Source: Streptomyces cinerochromogenes (GTDB lineage Bacteria; Actinomycetota; Actinomycetes; Streptomycetales; Streptomycetaceae). From it: a stretch of 64,000 bases of DNA. The DNA is taken from positions 357,716 to 421,715 of the forward strand of contig NZ_BMRM01000007.1 of the NCBI RefSeq assembly GCF_014648635.1, given 5' to 3'. Shown here one piece after another: positions 1 to 7,748 of the stretch. How positions within the stretch are numbered: the stretch's first letter is position 1; each line of letters starts with the position of its first letter. A program made the translations under genes and the position numbers. A model generated the notes under the pieces. It was given only the letters and a program-made list of their open reading frames with translations. It did no database searches and was not told the origin of the DNA.

Positions 1-1046
1 CCGTCGACCCGCGGCTGCGCACCGGCACCGTCGCCGCCGGCCGGCTCGACGTACCGTTCGCCACCGAACTCGCCTCCTGGTTCCGCGGCGAGGGCTGGCC
101 GGTGCTCGTCACCGTCGTCCCCGACCGTGGCGACCGCGCCTGGACCCTCCAGCGGGCCATCACCCTCGCCGACCGCGAACTGCGCACCCACCGCAACACC
201 ATCGCCGTCAGCCACGACCCGCCGGAGACCGTGCCCCCGGTCGGCGCCCACGATCTCGCCCTCGACGTCAAGGGGCTGACCGCCGCGGAGGTCATGGACA
301 AGATCGCCGAACGCCTCGGCATCCGTGACGACCCACGGCCCGAACGGCTCGACGCCCTGCGCGTGCCGCTCGCCGCCGTCCTGGTCGCCGTCGACCAGGC
401 CGCCGACCCCGACGCCCTGCTCGCCCTGCTGGGCCGGCTCGCCCGGCACCGCGCCCGCCTGCTGCTCGCGTTCCGCCACCCGGGCGAGCGCGCCACCCGG
501 GCCGGCGAGACCCTCGTCCACCATCCGCTGCGCGACCGCTGGGCCCGTCTGCACGCCGAACTCGACCGGATCACCGAGGAGCTGGGGCCCGCGCTCGACC
601 TGCGCCGGGACCGTGTGCTGCCCGCGCCCGGCACCCGTCCGCTGCTCGACCAGGCCGAGGCCGGCGTGCGGCGCAGCCAGATGCTGCGCGCCTGGATCGC
701 GCACAGCCCCGACCGGGAACGCGAACCCGGGCGCGCGGACCTGCTGTTCACCTTCGAGGGCGCTGTCGGCCGCCGGCGGCGGCGCCTGGAGGAGGCCATC
801 GGCCTGCTCGACACCCGGCTGCGCCGCCGCGAGGAACTCCTCGGTCGCGTCGGCGCCGAGTGGCCGCTGTGCCGGCAGCGGGCCGCCGCGCACGGCGACC
901 GGGTCGTGGCGGCGTACCGGCTCTACGAACACGCCGTGTCGGTGCTGCGGCAGACCCCCTGTGACATCGAGCAGGCCGAGGCGGCGGTCGAGTGCTTCGT
1001 CGGCTTCTGCTCCACCACCGCACCCGGGGAGGAGGGCGCCTCATGA
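1..1046 (+). CDS. Conserved hypothetical protein upstream of the PknG locus, 5' end outside window
   Basis: The frame is open from base 3 to a TGA at 1044-1046 and has no convincing start, so the true start lies before the window. About 347 residues are visible. The sequence is soluble-looking and Arg/Leu-rich, with helical segments and no obvious signal peptide or membrane span. I recognise no catalytic motif. It is the first visible gene of a co-oriented run (kinase, VWA protein, membrane sensor, binding protein). Its stop overlaps the ATGA of a short downstream frame, which suggests translational coupling. A role in the same signalling module is inference from position only. Confidence 0.7.
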   Translation, partial: VDPRLRTGTVAAGRLDVPFATELASWFRGEGWPVLVTVVPDRGDRAWTLQRAITLADRELRTHRNTIAVSHDPPETVPPVGAHDLALDVKGLTAAEVMDKIAERLGIRDDPRPERLDALRVPLAAVLVAVDQAADPDALLALLGRLARHRARLLLAFRHPGERATRAGETLVHHPLRDRWARLHAELDRITEELGPALDLRRDRVLPAPGTRPLLDQAEAGVRRSQMLRAWIAHSPDREREPGRADLLFTFEGAVGRRRRRLEEAIGLLDTRLRRREELLGRVGAEWPLCRQRAAAHGDRVVAAYRLYEHAVSVLRQTPCDIEQAEAAVECFVGFCSTTAPGEEGAS

Positions 1047-1265
1047 CCTCGCTCACGAACCGGGGGCGCCCCGTGACCTCGTGTGCGCGGCCTCCGGGGT
1101 GCCCCGTGACCTCATATGCGCGGCCTCCGGCGCGTTTCGCGGCCTCATGTGCGCGGCCTCCAGGGCGCCCCCTGACCTCATGGGCGCGGTCCGCCGGAGA
1201 GGAGGGCCGCGTGATCTCGTGCGTACGGCTCGGAGAGGAGCGTGTCTCGTGACCTCGTGCGTCCG
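1038..1265 (+). repeat. Seven degenerate copies of the kinase gene's start region
   Basis: Copies of a TGACCTCGTG-type motif followed by YGYRCGGCC-like sequence begin at 1044, 1074, 1107, 1140, 1173, 1212 and 1250. The spacings are 30, 33, 33, 33, 39 and 38 bp. The middle four form a clean 33-bp tandem repeat. The last copy is the actual start of the kinase gene (GTGACCTCGTGCGTCCGGCC at 1249), so the array looks like repeated duplication of a translation-initiation region. The copies keep one reading frame open until the final 38-bp step. Confidence 0.85.
1043..1252 (+). CDS. Possible 69-residue coupling ORF made of the repeat
   Basis: The ATG at 1043 overlaps the preceding stop (ATGA) and has a strong GGGGAGGAGG ribosome site 7 bases upstream. 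The frame runs through the whole start-region repeat and ends in a GTGA overlap with the kinase GTG at 1249. The product is low-complexity, with repeated (V/L)TSxARPP units, and resembles no family I know. It may only carry ribosomes from the upstream gene to the kinase start, or it may be a by-product of the duplication. Both overlaps favour translation; the repetitive composition argues against an enzymatic role. Confidence 0.35.
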   Translation: MTSLTNRGRPVTSCARPPGCPVTSYARPPARFAASCARPPGRPLTSWARSAGEEGRVISCVRLGEERVS

Positions 1266-3510
1266 GCCCGGCTGTGCGGGCCGCATCATGGGCACCGGCT
1301 ACTGCGACACCTGCGGCCACCGGCACGCCGAGCCGCGCACCGCACCGCCGGCCCGGCCCCCGGCCGGCACCGCCGAGGAGCCCGCCGGCCCGGCCGCCGT
1401 GCACGCCGTCGCCGGGATCGGCGGACTCGACCAGCACGGACTGGTCGTCCTGCCCGAGATCCCCGAACCCGGCAAGGTGCTCATCGACAACCCCCAGCCG
1501 CCCACCGGGGGCCGCCGCTGCGGCGCCGACGGCTGCACCATGACCATCGGCGTCGGCTACGGCGGCCAGGCCGGCCACCCCACCGGCCACTGCCCCCGCT
1601 GCGGCAGGCCCTACGACCTCCGGCCCCAGCTCGCCAAGGACGTCGTCGTCGCCGGCCACTACAAGGTGCTCGGCTGCCTCGCCCACGGCGGCCTCGGCTG
1701 GGTCTACCTGGCCGCGGACACCCGCGCCGACGGCCATCGGGTGGTCCTCAAGGGCCAGATCGACGTGCACGACTCCCTCGCCCGCCGCGCCGCCATCGAG
1801 GAGCGCCGCTCCCTCACCGACCTGCACCACCCCGACATCGTCCGCATCGTCACCTACGCCGAACACCCGGCCCTCGACGGCTCACCCACCGGCTACCTGG
1901 TCATGGACTACATCGGCGGGCGCTCGCTCCAGCAGCTCATCGACGACGACGAGGTCGAACGGATCTTCCACGGCCGCCCCCGGCTCGACCACGTCCTCAC
2001 CTACGGCTGCAAGATCCTCGGCGCCCTGGAGTACATGCACGAACGAGGCCTGCTCTACTGCGACATGAAGCCCGCCAACGTCATCCACTTCGGCCGGACG
2101 ATCAAGGTCGTCGACCTCGGCGCCGTCCGCGCCATCGGCGACCGCACCTCCACCTACATCTACACGGACACCTTCGCGCCGCCCAAGGAGGAGATCGACC
2201 GGCGCGGCTGGCACATCGACACCGACCTCTACACCGTCGGCATGACTCTCCAGGCCCTGGCCCGGCGCGCCGAGCCCGCCCGCGGCCTCGCTCCCGACTC
2301 CTTCCACCGCCTCATCGCCCGCGCCACCCACGAGGCACCCGGCGCCCGGTTCCGCTCCGCCGCCGAGATGTCCCGCCAGCTCTGGGAGGTGCTCCGCGAG
2401 TTCCGCTCCCTGCAGTTCGGCGAGCAGCTGCCGGAGAGCTCCACCCGGTTCCGTGCCTCCGGAGCCCGCCTCGACGCCGGCCTCGGCGCCATACCCGCCC
2501 TGGACCACTGGACCGGCCGCTCCGGCGAGCGGCCCACCGGACTGGACGTCTCCCCGCCGCCCGCCGCCGAGGTGGCCGGCGCCCTGCCCGAGCCGGTCCC
2601 CGACCCCGACGACGGCGCCGCCCTGCTGCTGGACTCCTTCCCGCCCGACGCCCCCGACCGGGTCGCCCGGCAGTGGCCCCGCGAATCCCGCCTCGGCACC
2701 CCCGAGACCGCACTGTGGCTGTGCCGCGCCTACCTCAGGAAGGGCGAGGAGCAGGCGGCCGACAAGTGGCTCACCGAGGCGGAGACGCTGCTCGGCGAAC
2801 GCGCCGCCCACGACTGGCGCATCGCCTGGCACCGCGGCGTCCTGCACCTCAGCAGGGGCGAGGTGGCCCTGGCCGACGCGCGCTTCGACGCCGTCTACGG
2901 GGCCCTGCCCGGCGAGTACGTGCCCAAGCTCGCTCTCGGCTACTGCGCCGAGCACACCGGCACCGACCGGTCCGGAGGCCGGCGCCCGGTCCGGGCCATG
3001 CGGTACTACGAGGCCGTCTGGAAACGGGACTCCGCGCACACCGCCGCCGCGTTCGGCCTGGCCCGCGGCCACCTGGCCGGCGGCGACCGGGACGCCGCCG
3101 TCCACGTCCTCGACGAGGTCCCCGCCACCTCCCGGCACCACGACGCCGCCCGCATCGCCGCCGTACGCATCCGCGCCGGCATCCTGCACGGCGACCCGCC
3201 CACCCCGGCCGGCCTCAGGGACGCGGCCCGGCGGCTGCCCGACCTGCGCCTGGACGGCGGTGCCCCGAGCGGCGAGTCCCGGGCCCGGCTGATCGCCGAG
3301 GTCCGCGAGAACGCCCTGCACAGCCGGCCCGCCCAGGGCTGGGGGCCGGACTTCCCCGCCGGGGACCTCCTCGGCTCCGGGGACGAGGACGGCCTGCGCA
3401 TCCGGCTGGAGCAGTCCTTCCGGCAGCTGGCCGCCCAGGCCACCACCGCCGGGGAACACGGGCGGCTCCTCGACCTGGCCCACGCGGTCCGGCCGATGAC
3501 CACCTTCTGA
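1249..3510 (+). CDS. PknG-like serine/threonine protein kinase with zinc ribbons and TPR-like C-terminus
   Basis: A soluble PknG-type kinase of 753 residues. The GTG at 1249 is chosen because it is preceded by GGAGAGGAG at 1231-1239 and starts directly before a Cys4 cluster (C4, C9, C19, C22). A second, rubredoxin-like cluster lies at C91, C96, C115 and C118, just before the kinase domain. Its first pair is CxxxxC rather than the CxxC I remember from Mycobacterium PknG. Kinase motifs are an HGGLG glycine loop, VVLKGQ with Lys168, a YCDMKPANV catalytic loop with Asp272, and DLG instead of DFG at Asp289. Residues from about 480 onwards are helical and TPR-like. In mycobacteria PknG responds to amino acids through GlnH/GlnX and phosphorylates the FHA protein GarA; an equivalent role here is inferred from family and neighbours. 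Confidence 0.9.
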   Translation: MTSCVRPGCAGRIMGTGYCDTCGHRHAEPRTAPPARPPAGTAEEPAGPAAVHAVAGIGGLDQHGLVVLPEIPEPGKVLIDNPQPPTGGRRCGADGCTMTIGVGYGGQAGHPTGHCPRCGRPYDLRPQLAKDVVVAGHYKVLGCLAHGGLGWVYLAADTRADGHRVVLKGQIDVHDSLARRAAIEERRSLTDLHHPDIVRIVTYAEHPALDGSPTGYLVMDYIGGRSLQQLIDDDEVERIFHGRPRLDHVLTYGCKILGALEYMHERGLLYCDMKPANVIHFGRTIKVVDLGAVRAIGDRTSTYIYTDTFAPPKEEIDRRGWHIDTDLYTVGMTLQALARRAEPARGLAPDSFHRLIARATHEAPGARFRSAAEMSRQLWEVLREFRSLQFGEQLPESSTRFRASGARLDAGLGAIPALDHWTGRSGERPTGLDVSPPPAAEVAGALPEPVPDPDDGAALLLDSFPPDAPDRVARQWPRESRLGTPETALWLCRAYLRKGEEQAADKWLTEAETLLGERAAHDWRIAWHRGVLHLSRGEVALADARFDAVYGALPGEYVPKLALGYCAEHTGTDRSGGRRPVRAMRYYEAVWKRDSAHTAAAFGLARGHLAGGDRDAAVHVLDEVPATSRHHDAARIAAVRIRAGILHGDPPTPAGLRDAARRLPDLRLDGGAPSGESRARLIAEVRENALHSRPAQGWGPDFPAGDLLGSGDEDGLRIRLEQSFRQLAAQATTAGEHGRLLDLAHAVRPMTTF

Positions 3511-3525
3511 CTTCCGGCACTTTCT

Positions 3526-3541
3526 GGCACCTTCTGGTGCC
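3526..3541 (+). repeat. Short hairpin and CTTCyG-type repeats between kinase and VWA genes
   Basis: GGCACC-TTCT-GGTGCC forms a perfect 6-bp stem with a 4-base loop. It sits in an 80-base spacer built of CTTCyGrCnAC-like repeats (3508-3575). No T-run follows, so it is more likely a weak attenuator or mRNA-stability element than a terminator. Confidence 0.4.
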
Positions 3542-3590
3542 TTCCGACTACTTCCTGACCACCTTCCGACCACCCAGGGAAGAGGCACCG

Positions 3591-5186
3591 ATGACCGTGG
3601 CCGAGGAGACCGAGGTGACGCTCGCGGTCGGCCAGCAGAAGGAACTCGCCGTCGCGCCGGACACGGCCGTGCGGCCTCCCGACCGGGAGATGCACGCCAT
3701 CCTGGAGATCGGGGTCAGGAGCCCGGACCGCCCGGCCCGCACCGGCGCGCCCGCGCCCGGCACCGGGCCCGCGCTCGCCGAAGTGCTGATCATCGACACC
3801 TCGCGCTCCATGCTGCACCCCGCCGCGAAACTGCACGCCGCCAAGGACGCCACCGTCGCCGCGGTCCGGATGCTGCCCGACGGCACCGCGTTCGCCGTGC
3901 TCTCCGGGCACTTCGACGCCACCCTGGTCCACCCCGGCCCCGGCAGCGCGGTGCTCGCCGTCGCCGGTCCCGCCGAACGCGAGGCCGCCGAACGCGCCGT
4001 GCGGATCCTGGACGCGGACGGCGGCACCGCCATCGGTACCTGGCTCGACCTCGCCCGGCGGCTGCTCAGGGACCAGCCCGCCCCCGTCAAACACGTCCTG
4101 CTCCTCACCGACGGGCGCAACGAGCACGACCACCGGGCCGCCATGGCCCTGGACACCGCCCTCGACGCCTGCGAGGGCCGGTTCGTCTGCGACGCCTGGG
4201 GCATCGGCGACGACTGGGACGCCGATCTGCTGCTGCGCATCACCCGACGGCTGCACGGCCGCGCCCGCGCCGTCCGCGCCGAATCCGAACTGACGGCCGC
4301 GTACGAGGAGTTGGTGGCCGGACTGCTCGGCACGGCGGTACCCGAACTGCGTGTCCGGATCACCCCCACCCCCGGCACGGTGATCCGCGAGGTCAAACAG
4401 GTGGTGCCGAACGAACAGGAGCTGCCCCCCGTCCCGGCCGCCTCCGGCGGTCGCGGCGTGGAGTACGTCACCCGCGCCTGGGGCGACGAGGTACGGCACT
4501 TCCAGGTCGTCCTGACCGCCGACCCCACCGGCCGTGAGACCGGCGAAGACCTCCAGCTGGCCGCCGTCGAGGTCGTCGTACCCGACTACGGCCGGCCGGT
4601 ACGGCTGCCGGCGCCGCAGCCCGTCCTGGTGCACTGGACCGACAACCCCCGCGACGCCTCCCGGGAGTACCCCGGGGTCCGCCGGCACGAGCTGTACCAG
4701 CAGGCGAGCGCCGCCGTCGCCGGCGCCTACCGGGCCTGGCTGCGCGGGGACGACGGCCGGGACACGGCGGACCGGGAACTCGCCCGGGCCCTCGCGCTGG
4801 CCGAAGAACTGGGCGACACCCAACTGCTCGGCGCCCTGCAGCTGATCGAGGCGGCACCGGGCACCGGCCGGGTCCGGACCGGCCTGAAGGACGTCGACTG
4901 GCAGCACCTGATCCTCTCCAGCGCCCTGACCACCCCACCGGAACCGCCGGCGGCCACACCTCGGACACCCGCCCCGCGGGCGGCCGGCCCGGACGCGGCA
5001 CACGCCGCCGCGCGGCCCCCCGACGGCCGGCCCGCCGAGCCCGCTGCCGCCGCCCCACTCGGCCCCGCCGTCCCCGTCCGCCCCGACGGGCTCGTGGAGT
5101 GCCCGGTCTGCCAGTGGCTCGGCCCGGCCGAGTCGGTCTACTGCGGGGGCAGGTGCGGCCGGCTGCTGAGGGGGGCGCCCGCATGA
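3591..5186 (+). CDS. von Willebrand factor A domain protein with C-terminal zinc ribbon
   Basis: A 531-residue protein starting at ATG 3591, with AGGGAAGAGG upstream. A VWA domain begins at about residue 60. Its MIDAS motif is DTSRS (DxSxS), followed later by a TDGRNEHD segment. Beta-rich and helical regions follow, then a Pro/Ala-rich linker and a terminal zinc ribbon (CPVC...YCGGRCG). There is no signal peptide, so it is probably cytoplasmic, like the kinase it follows. The stop overlaps the next gene's ATG (ATGA at 5183), indicating translational coupling. VWA domains bind partner proteins through a metal ion, so an adaptor or kinase-substrate role is plausible but inferred. Confidence 0.85.
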   Translation: MTVAEETEVTLAVGQQKELAVAPDTAVRPPDREMHAILEIGVRSPDRPARTGAPAPGTGPALAEVLIIDTSRSMLHPAAKLHAAKDATVAAVRMLPDGTAFAVLSGHFDATLVHPGPGSAVLAVAGPAEREAAERAVRILDADGGTAIGTWLDLARRLLRDQPAPVKHVLLLTDGRNEHDHRAAMALDTALDACEGRFVCDAWGIGDDWDADLLLRITRRLHGRARAVRAESELTAAYEELVAGLLGTAVPELRVRITPTPGTVIREVKQVVPNEQELPPVPAASGGRGVEYVTRAWGDEVRHFQVVLTADPTGRETGEDLQLAAVEVVVPDYGRPVRLPAPQPVLVHWTDNPRDASREYPGVRRHELYQQASAAVAGAYRAWLRGDDGRDTADRELARALALAEELGDTQLLGALQLIEAAPGTGRVRTGLKDVDWQHLILSSALTTPPEPPAATPRTPAPRAAGPDAAHAAARPPDGRPAEPAAAAPLGPAVPVRPDGLVECPVCQWLGPAESVYCGGRCGRLLRGAPA

Positions 5187-6280
5187 GCACCGACAGAGGG
5201 ACGACCCCCGGACCGGAAAGCCCTTCAGGCGCCGGCACGCCCACCGCCCCCTCCTCTTCCGTACCGCGCCCGCGGGCGCGCCCGGCCGATCGCCGCGTGC
5301 CCCGGGCACCCCGCCTTCCCGCACGCCTGCTCGCCCGGCTCCCGGGCGCCGGTCCGCGCCCGGCGGACGGCGGCAGTACGACCGCCCGCGACCTCACGGT
5401 CCGCCACCGCCTGCTGCTGGCCCTGTCGGCCCTGCTCACGCTCTCCCTGTTCGTGTCGTACCAGGGCGTGCACGGCGACGCCGACCCGCTGCGCACCTCC
5501 AGCGCCCCGGCCGTGCTGTCCCTCGACACCGCCCTGTACGCGCTCGGGGAGGCCCAGCGGGACGCCGGTGCGCAGGCCCCGACCAGCGACTTCCAGAAGC
5601 AGATCTCGGTCGCCGCGCAGAGCCTGTCGGCCGCCGCGGCGGAGGACGACCTCGGCGGGCCGGCGGGCCGCCAGACCCTGCAGACCATCGCCGGGCTGAT
5701 CACCGTCTACGCCGTCAAGGTCCAGCAGTCCCAGCTGCAGCCCGACGGCAGCGTCCTGCGCGAGGCCTACCTCAGCTACGCCACCAGCATCCTGACCGAG
5801 GAGAAATCCGGGATACAGGGGCGACTGAAGGATCTGCGAGGGCAGCAGCGCGCCACCGTGCACCGGCAGACCTCGTTCGGCCCACTGCTGTGGCTCGCCT
5901 GGAGCGTCACCCTGCTGCTGACCCTCGCCCTCGGCGCGGCGCTGCTGGAGACCCAGCTCTTCCTCCGGCACCGCTTCCGGCGCCGCTACAACCGCCAGCT
6001 CATCGCGGCCCTCGCCCTGTCGACGGGCGGAGTCGTCACCGCCGTGCTGTTCACCGTGTGGACCCAGCAGGGCATGACGGACACCCGGCACCTGCTCGAC
6101 CGCCACCTGGCCGGGCCGCTCATCCCCGAGGCGGGGCGGCACACCGCCTCGTACCTGGCGCACACCGGCTTCCGCGCGGCGGCGGCGGTGTGGATCCTGA
6201 TAGGAGGCATCCTGCTGATGGCACTGGCCGAGACGGGCCTGCGGCGGCACATCGACGACTACCGGTTCAGGCCCCGGTGA
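5183..6280 (+). CDS. Four-TM membrane sensor protein, GlnX-like
   Basis: 365 residues starting at ATG 5183 (ATGA overlap). A Pro/Arg-rich cytoplasmic N-terminus of about 75 residues precedes TM1 (about 76-93). Then comes an extracytoplasmic helical domain of about 140 residues, TM2 (about 234-256), TM3 (about 274-292), a shorter outside loop and TM4 (about 332-349). This is the layout expected for GlnX, the membrane partner that relays signals from the binding protein to PknG in mycobacteria. The call rests on topology and on its position between the kinase/VWA genes and the binding protein, not on a family signature I can read. The stop overlaps the next GTG (GTGA). Confidence 0.7.
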   Translation: MSTDRGTTPGPESPSGAGTPTAPSSSVPRPRARPADRRVPRAPRLPARLLARLPGAGPRPADGGSTTARDLTVRHRLLLALSALLTLSLFVSYQGVHGDADPLRTSSAPAVLSLDTALYALGEAQRDAGAQAPTSDFQKQISVAAQSLSAAAAEDDLGGPAGRQTLQTIAGLITVYAVKVQQSQLQPDGSVLREAYLSYATSILTEEKSGIQGRLKDLRGQQRATVHRQTSFGPLLWLAWSVTLLLTLALGAALLETQLFLRHRFRRRYNRQLIAALALSTGGVVTAVLFTVWTQQGMTDTRHLLDRHLAGPLIPEAGRHTASYLAHTGFRAAAAVWILIGGILLMALAETGLRRHIDDYRFRPR

Positions 6281-7599
6281 GCGCGCACCCCGGCGGTCCG
6301 GCGACGGCCGCCCCCGGCACCCGGCGCCGTCCCTCCCGCCGCCTGGTCCGCACGGTCACGGTGGTGGCGAGCTGCCTGGCCGTCCTGGCGGCGGCCGTGG
6401 TGGTGGGGGTACGCGCCCTCGGACAGGAACCGACCGTCACCCTGCTGGCCAACTGGACCCAGGACGACGAGACGAACTTCCGGAAGGCGGTCATCGAGCC
6501 GTTCGAGCGGAAGTACCACATCCACGTCGACTACCAGGGCAGCAACGCCGAGAGCCAGGTGCTCGGCGCCGACGTCGAGGCCGGCACCCCGCCCGACGTG
6601 GTGGTGCTCACCGGACCCGGTGAACTCGCCGAGTACGCCCGCCAGAAGTACCTCCTGCCGCTCGAGGACCTCGTGGACACAGGGGATTTCGGCGACTCCT
6701 GGGCCAAGCCGCTGGCGGACGGGCACGTGTACTGGTTCCCGCTCAAGACCGACCTGAAGAGCATCGTCTGGTACCCGGGCGACGTCGGTGAGCAGCAGCG
6801 CGGACAGGCGGCGCACGAGCCGGCCCAGTGGTGCGTCGGCATGGGCTCCGGCGCCACCAGCGGCTGGCCCGGCACCGACTGGATCGAGGACATCCTGCTC
6901 CAGCGGTACGGCCCGAAGCTCTACGAGCAGTGGGCGCGCGGCGATCTGTCCTGGCAGTCGAAGCAGGTGAAGGACGCCTGGAAGACCTGGCGCGACCTGG
7001 TCGGCGCCGGCGGCGACCCCGCTCTCGTCCGGCGGGCCCTGACAACCCCCTTCGGCGCGGTGTCGCGGCTGGTCACCACGGAACCCCGGGGCTGCACCCT
7101 GGAGCACCAGGCCTCCTTCATCCGCGGCCAGAACGCCTGGCGACAGGCCCGCGGCCGCTGGTCACCCTCCGCCCCGCTGCTCGTCGGGGCCCCCGCCAAC
7201 CGCGCCTGGGAGGTCTCCGCCGACCTGGTCGCCCTGCTGCACACCACCCCGGAGGCCAGGAAGCTGATCCGCTATCTGGCCTCCGCCGACGCCCAACGCG
7301 CCTGGGGCGCCGAGACGTCCGGCTTCTCCGTGCACGCCGACGTCCAGCCCGGCTCCGGCGGCCCCGACGCGGACTGGCGCGTCCCGCTGGCCCGCACCCT
7401 CCGCGACAAGAACGAGGTGCACTGCTTCGACGCCTCCGACGCGATGCCGCCCGCGGTGCGCGACGCGTTCGCCGAGGCGACCATCGAATTCCTCGCCGAC
7501 CGCGACCACTTGGAGGCGCTGCTGCGTTCCCTGGACACCCTCAGCCGCACCTCGGGCCTGACCTGGCTGCCGTCGGTGTGCGCCCGCACGCCGGACTGA
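6277..7599 (+). CDS. Membrane-anchored extracellular solute-binding protein, family 1
   Basis: 440 residues from GTG 6277, which overlaps the preceding stop. A twin-Arg-rich N-terminus is followed by one hydrophobic segment (about 28-50) without a lipobox Cys, so this is probably an uncleaved anchor. The mature part has the type 1 binding-protein pattern: VTLLANWTQDDE, IEPFERKYHIHVDY, GTPPDVVVL, YLLPLEDL. Such domains bind sugars or similar ligands in ABC systems, but no permease or ATPase gene follows. It is therefore better read as the sensing partner of the GlnX-like protein, replacing the glutamate/aspartate-type GlnH of mycobacteria. The ligand cannot be inferred. Confidence 0.8.
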   Translation: MSAHPGGPATAAPGTRRRPSRRLVRTVTVVASCLAVLAAAVVVGVRALGQEPTVTLLANWTQDDETNFRKAVIEPFERKYHIHVDYQGSNAESQVLGADVEAGTPPDVVVLTGPGELAEYARQKYLLPLEDLVDTGDFGDSWAKPLADGHVYWFPLKTDLKSIVWYPGDVGEQQRGQAAHEPAQWCVGMGSGATSGWPGTDWIEDILLQRYGPKLYEQWARGDLSWQSKQVKDAWKTWRDLVGAGGDPALVRRALTTPFGAVSRLVTTEPRGCTLEHQASFIRGQNAWRQARGRWSPSAPLLVGAPANRAWEVSADLVALLHTTPEARKLIRYLASADAQRAWGAETSGFSVHADVQPGSGGPDADWRVPLARTLRDKNEVHCFDASDAMPPAVRDAFAEATIEFLADRDHLEALLRSLDTLSRTSGLTWLPSVCARTPD

Positions 7600-7648
7600 C
7601 CGAGGGGCTCAGCCCCGCGTCCAGGGCAGCGTGAGCGCCCGCCCCTGC

Positions 7649-7672
7649 GCCCGGCCGCCTCGGCGGCCGGGC
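7649..7672 (+). terminator. Hairpin after the PknG operon
   Basis: GCCCGGCCGCC and GGCGGCCGGGC form an 11-bp perfect inverted repeat around a 2-base centre, 50 bases downstream of the binding-protein stop. No T-run follows, which is usual for Streptomyces terminators. Confidence 0.55.
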
Positions 7673-7748
7673 CGCGGGTGGCCGCCGCGCGCCGCAACTC
7701 CGGTACCGCCGCGGCCGATCCGGTGACGGCGGACGTTAGCGTGCGGTC

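Noticed and set aside
748..5324. Long open frames on the opposite strand and in other phases across the PknG operon
   Set aside because: They overlap clear gene families in the right phase, have Arg/Pro/Gly-rich translations typical of out-of-phase GC-rich DNA, and lack ribosome sites.
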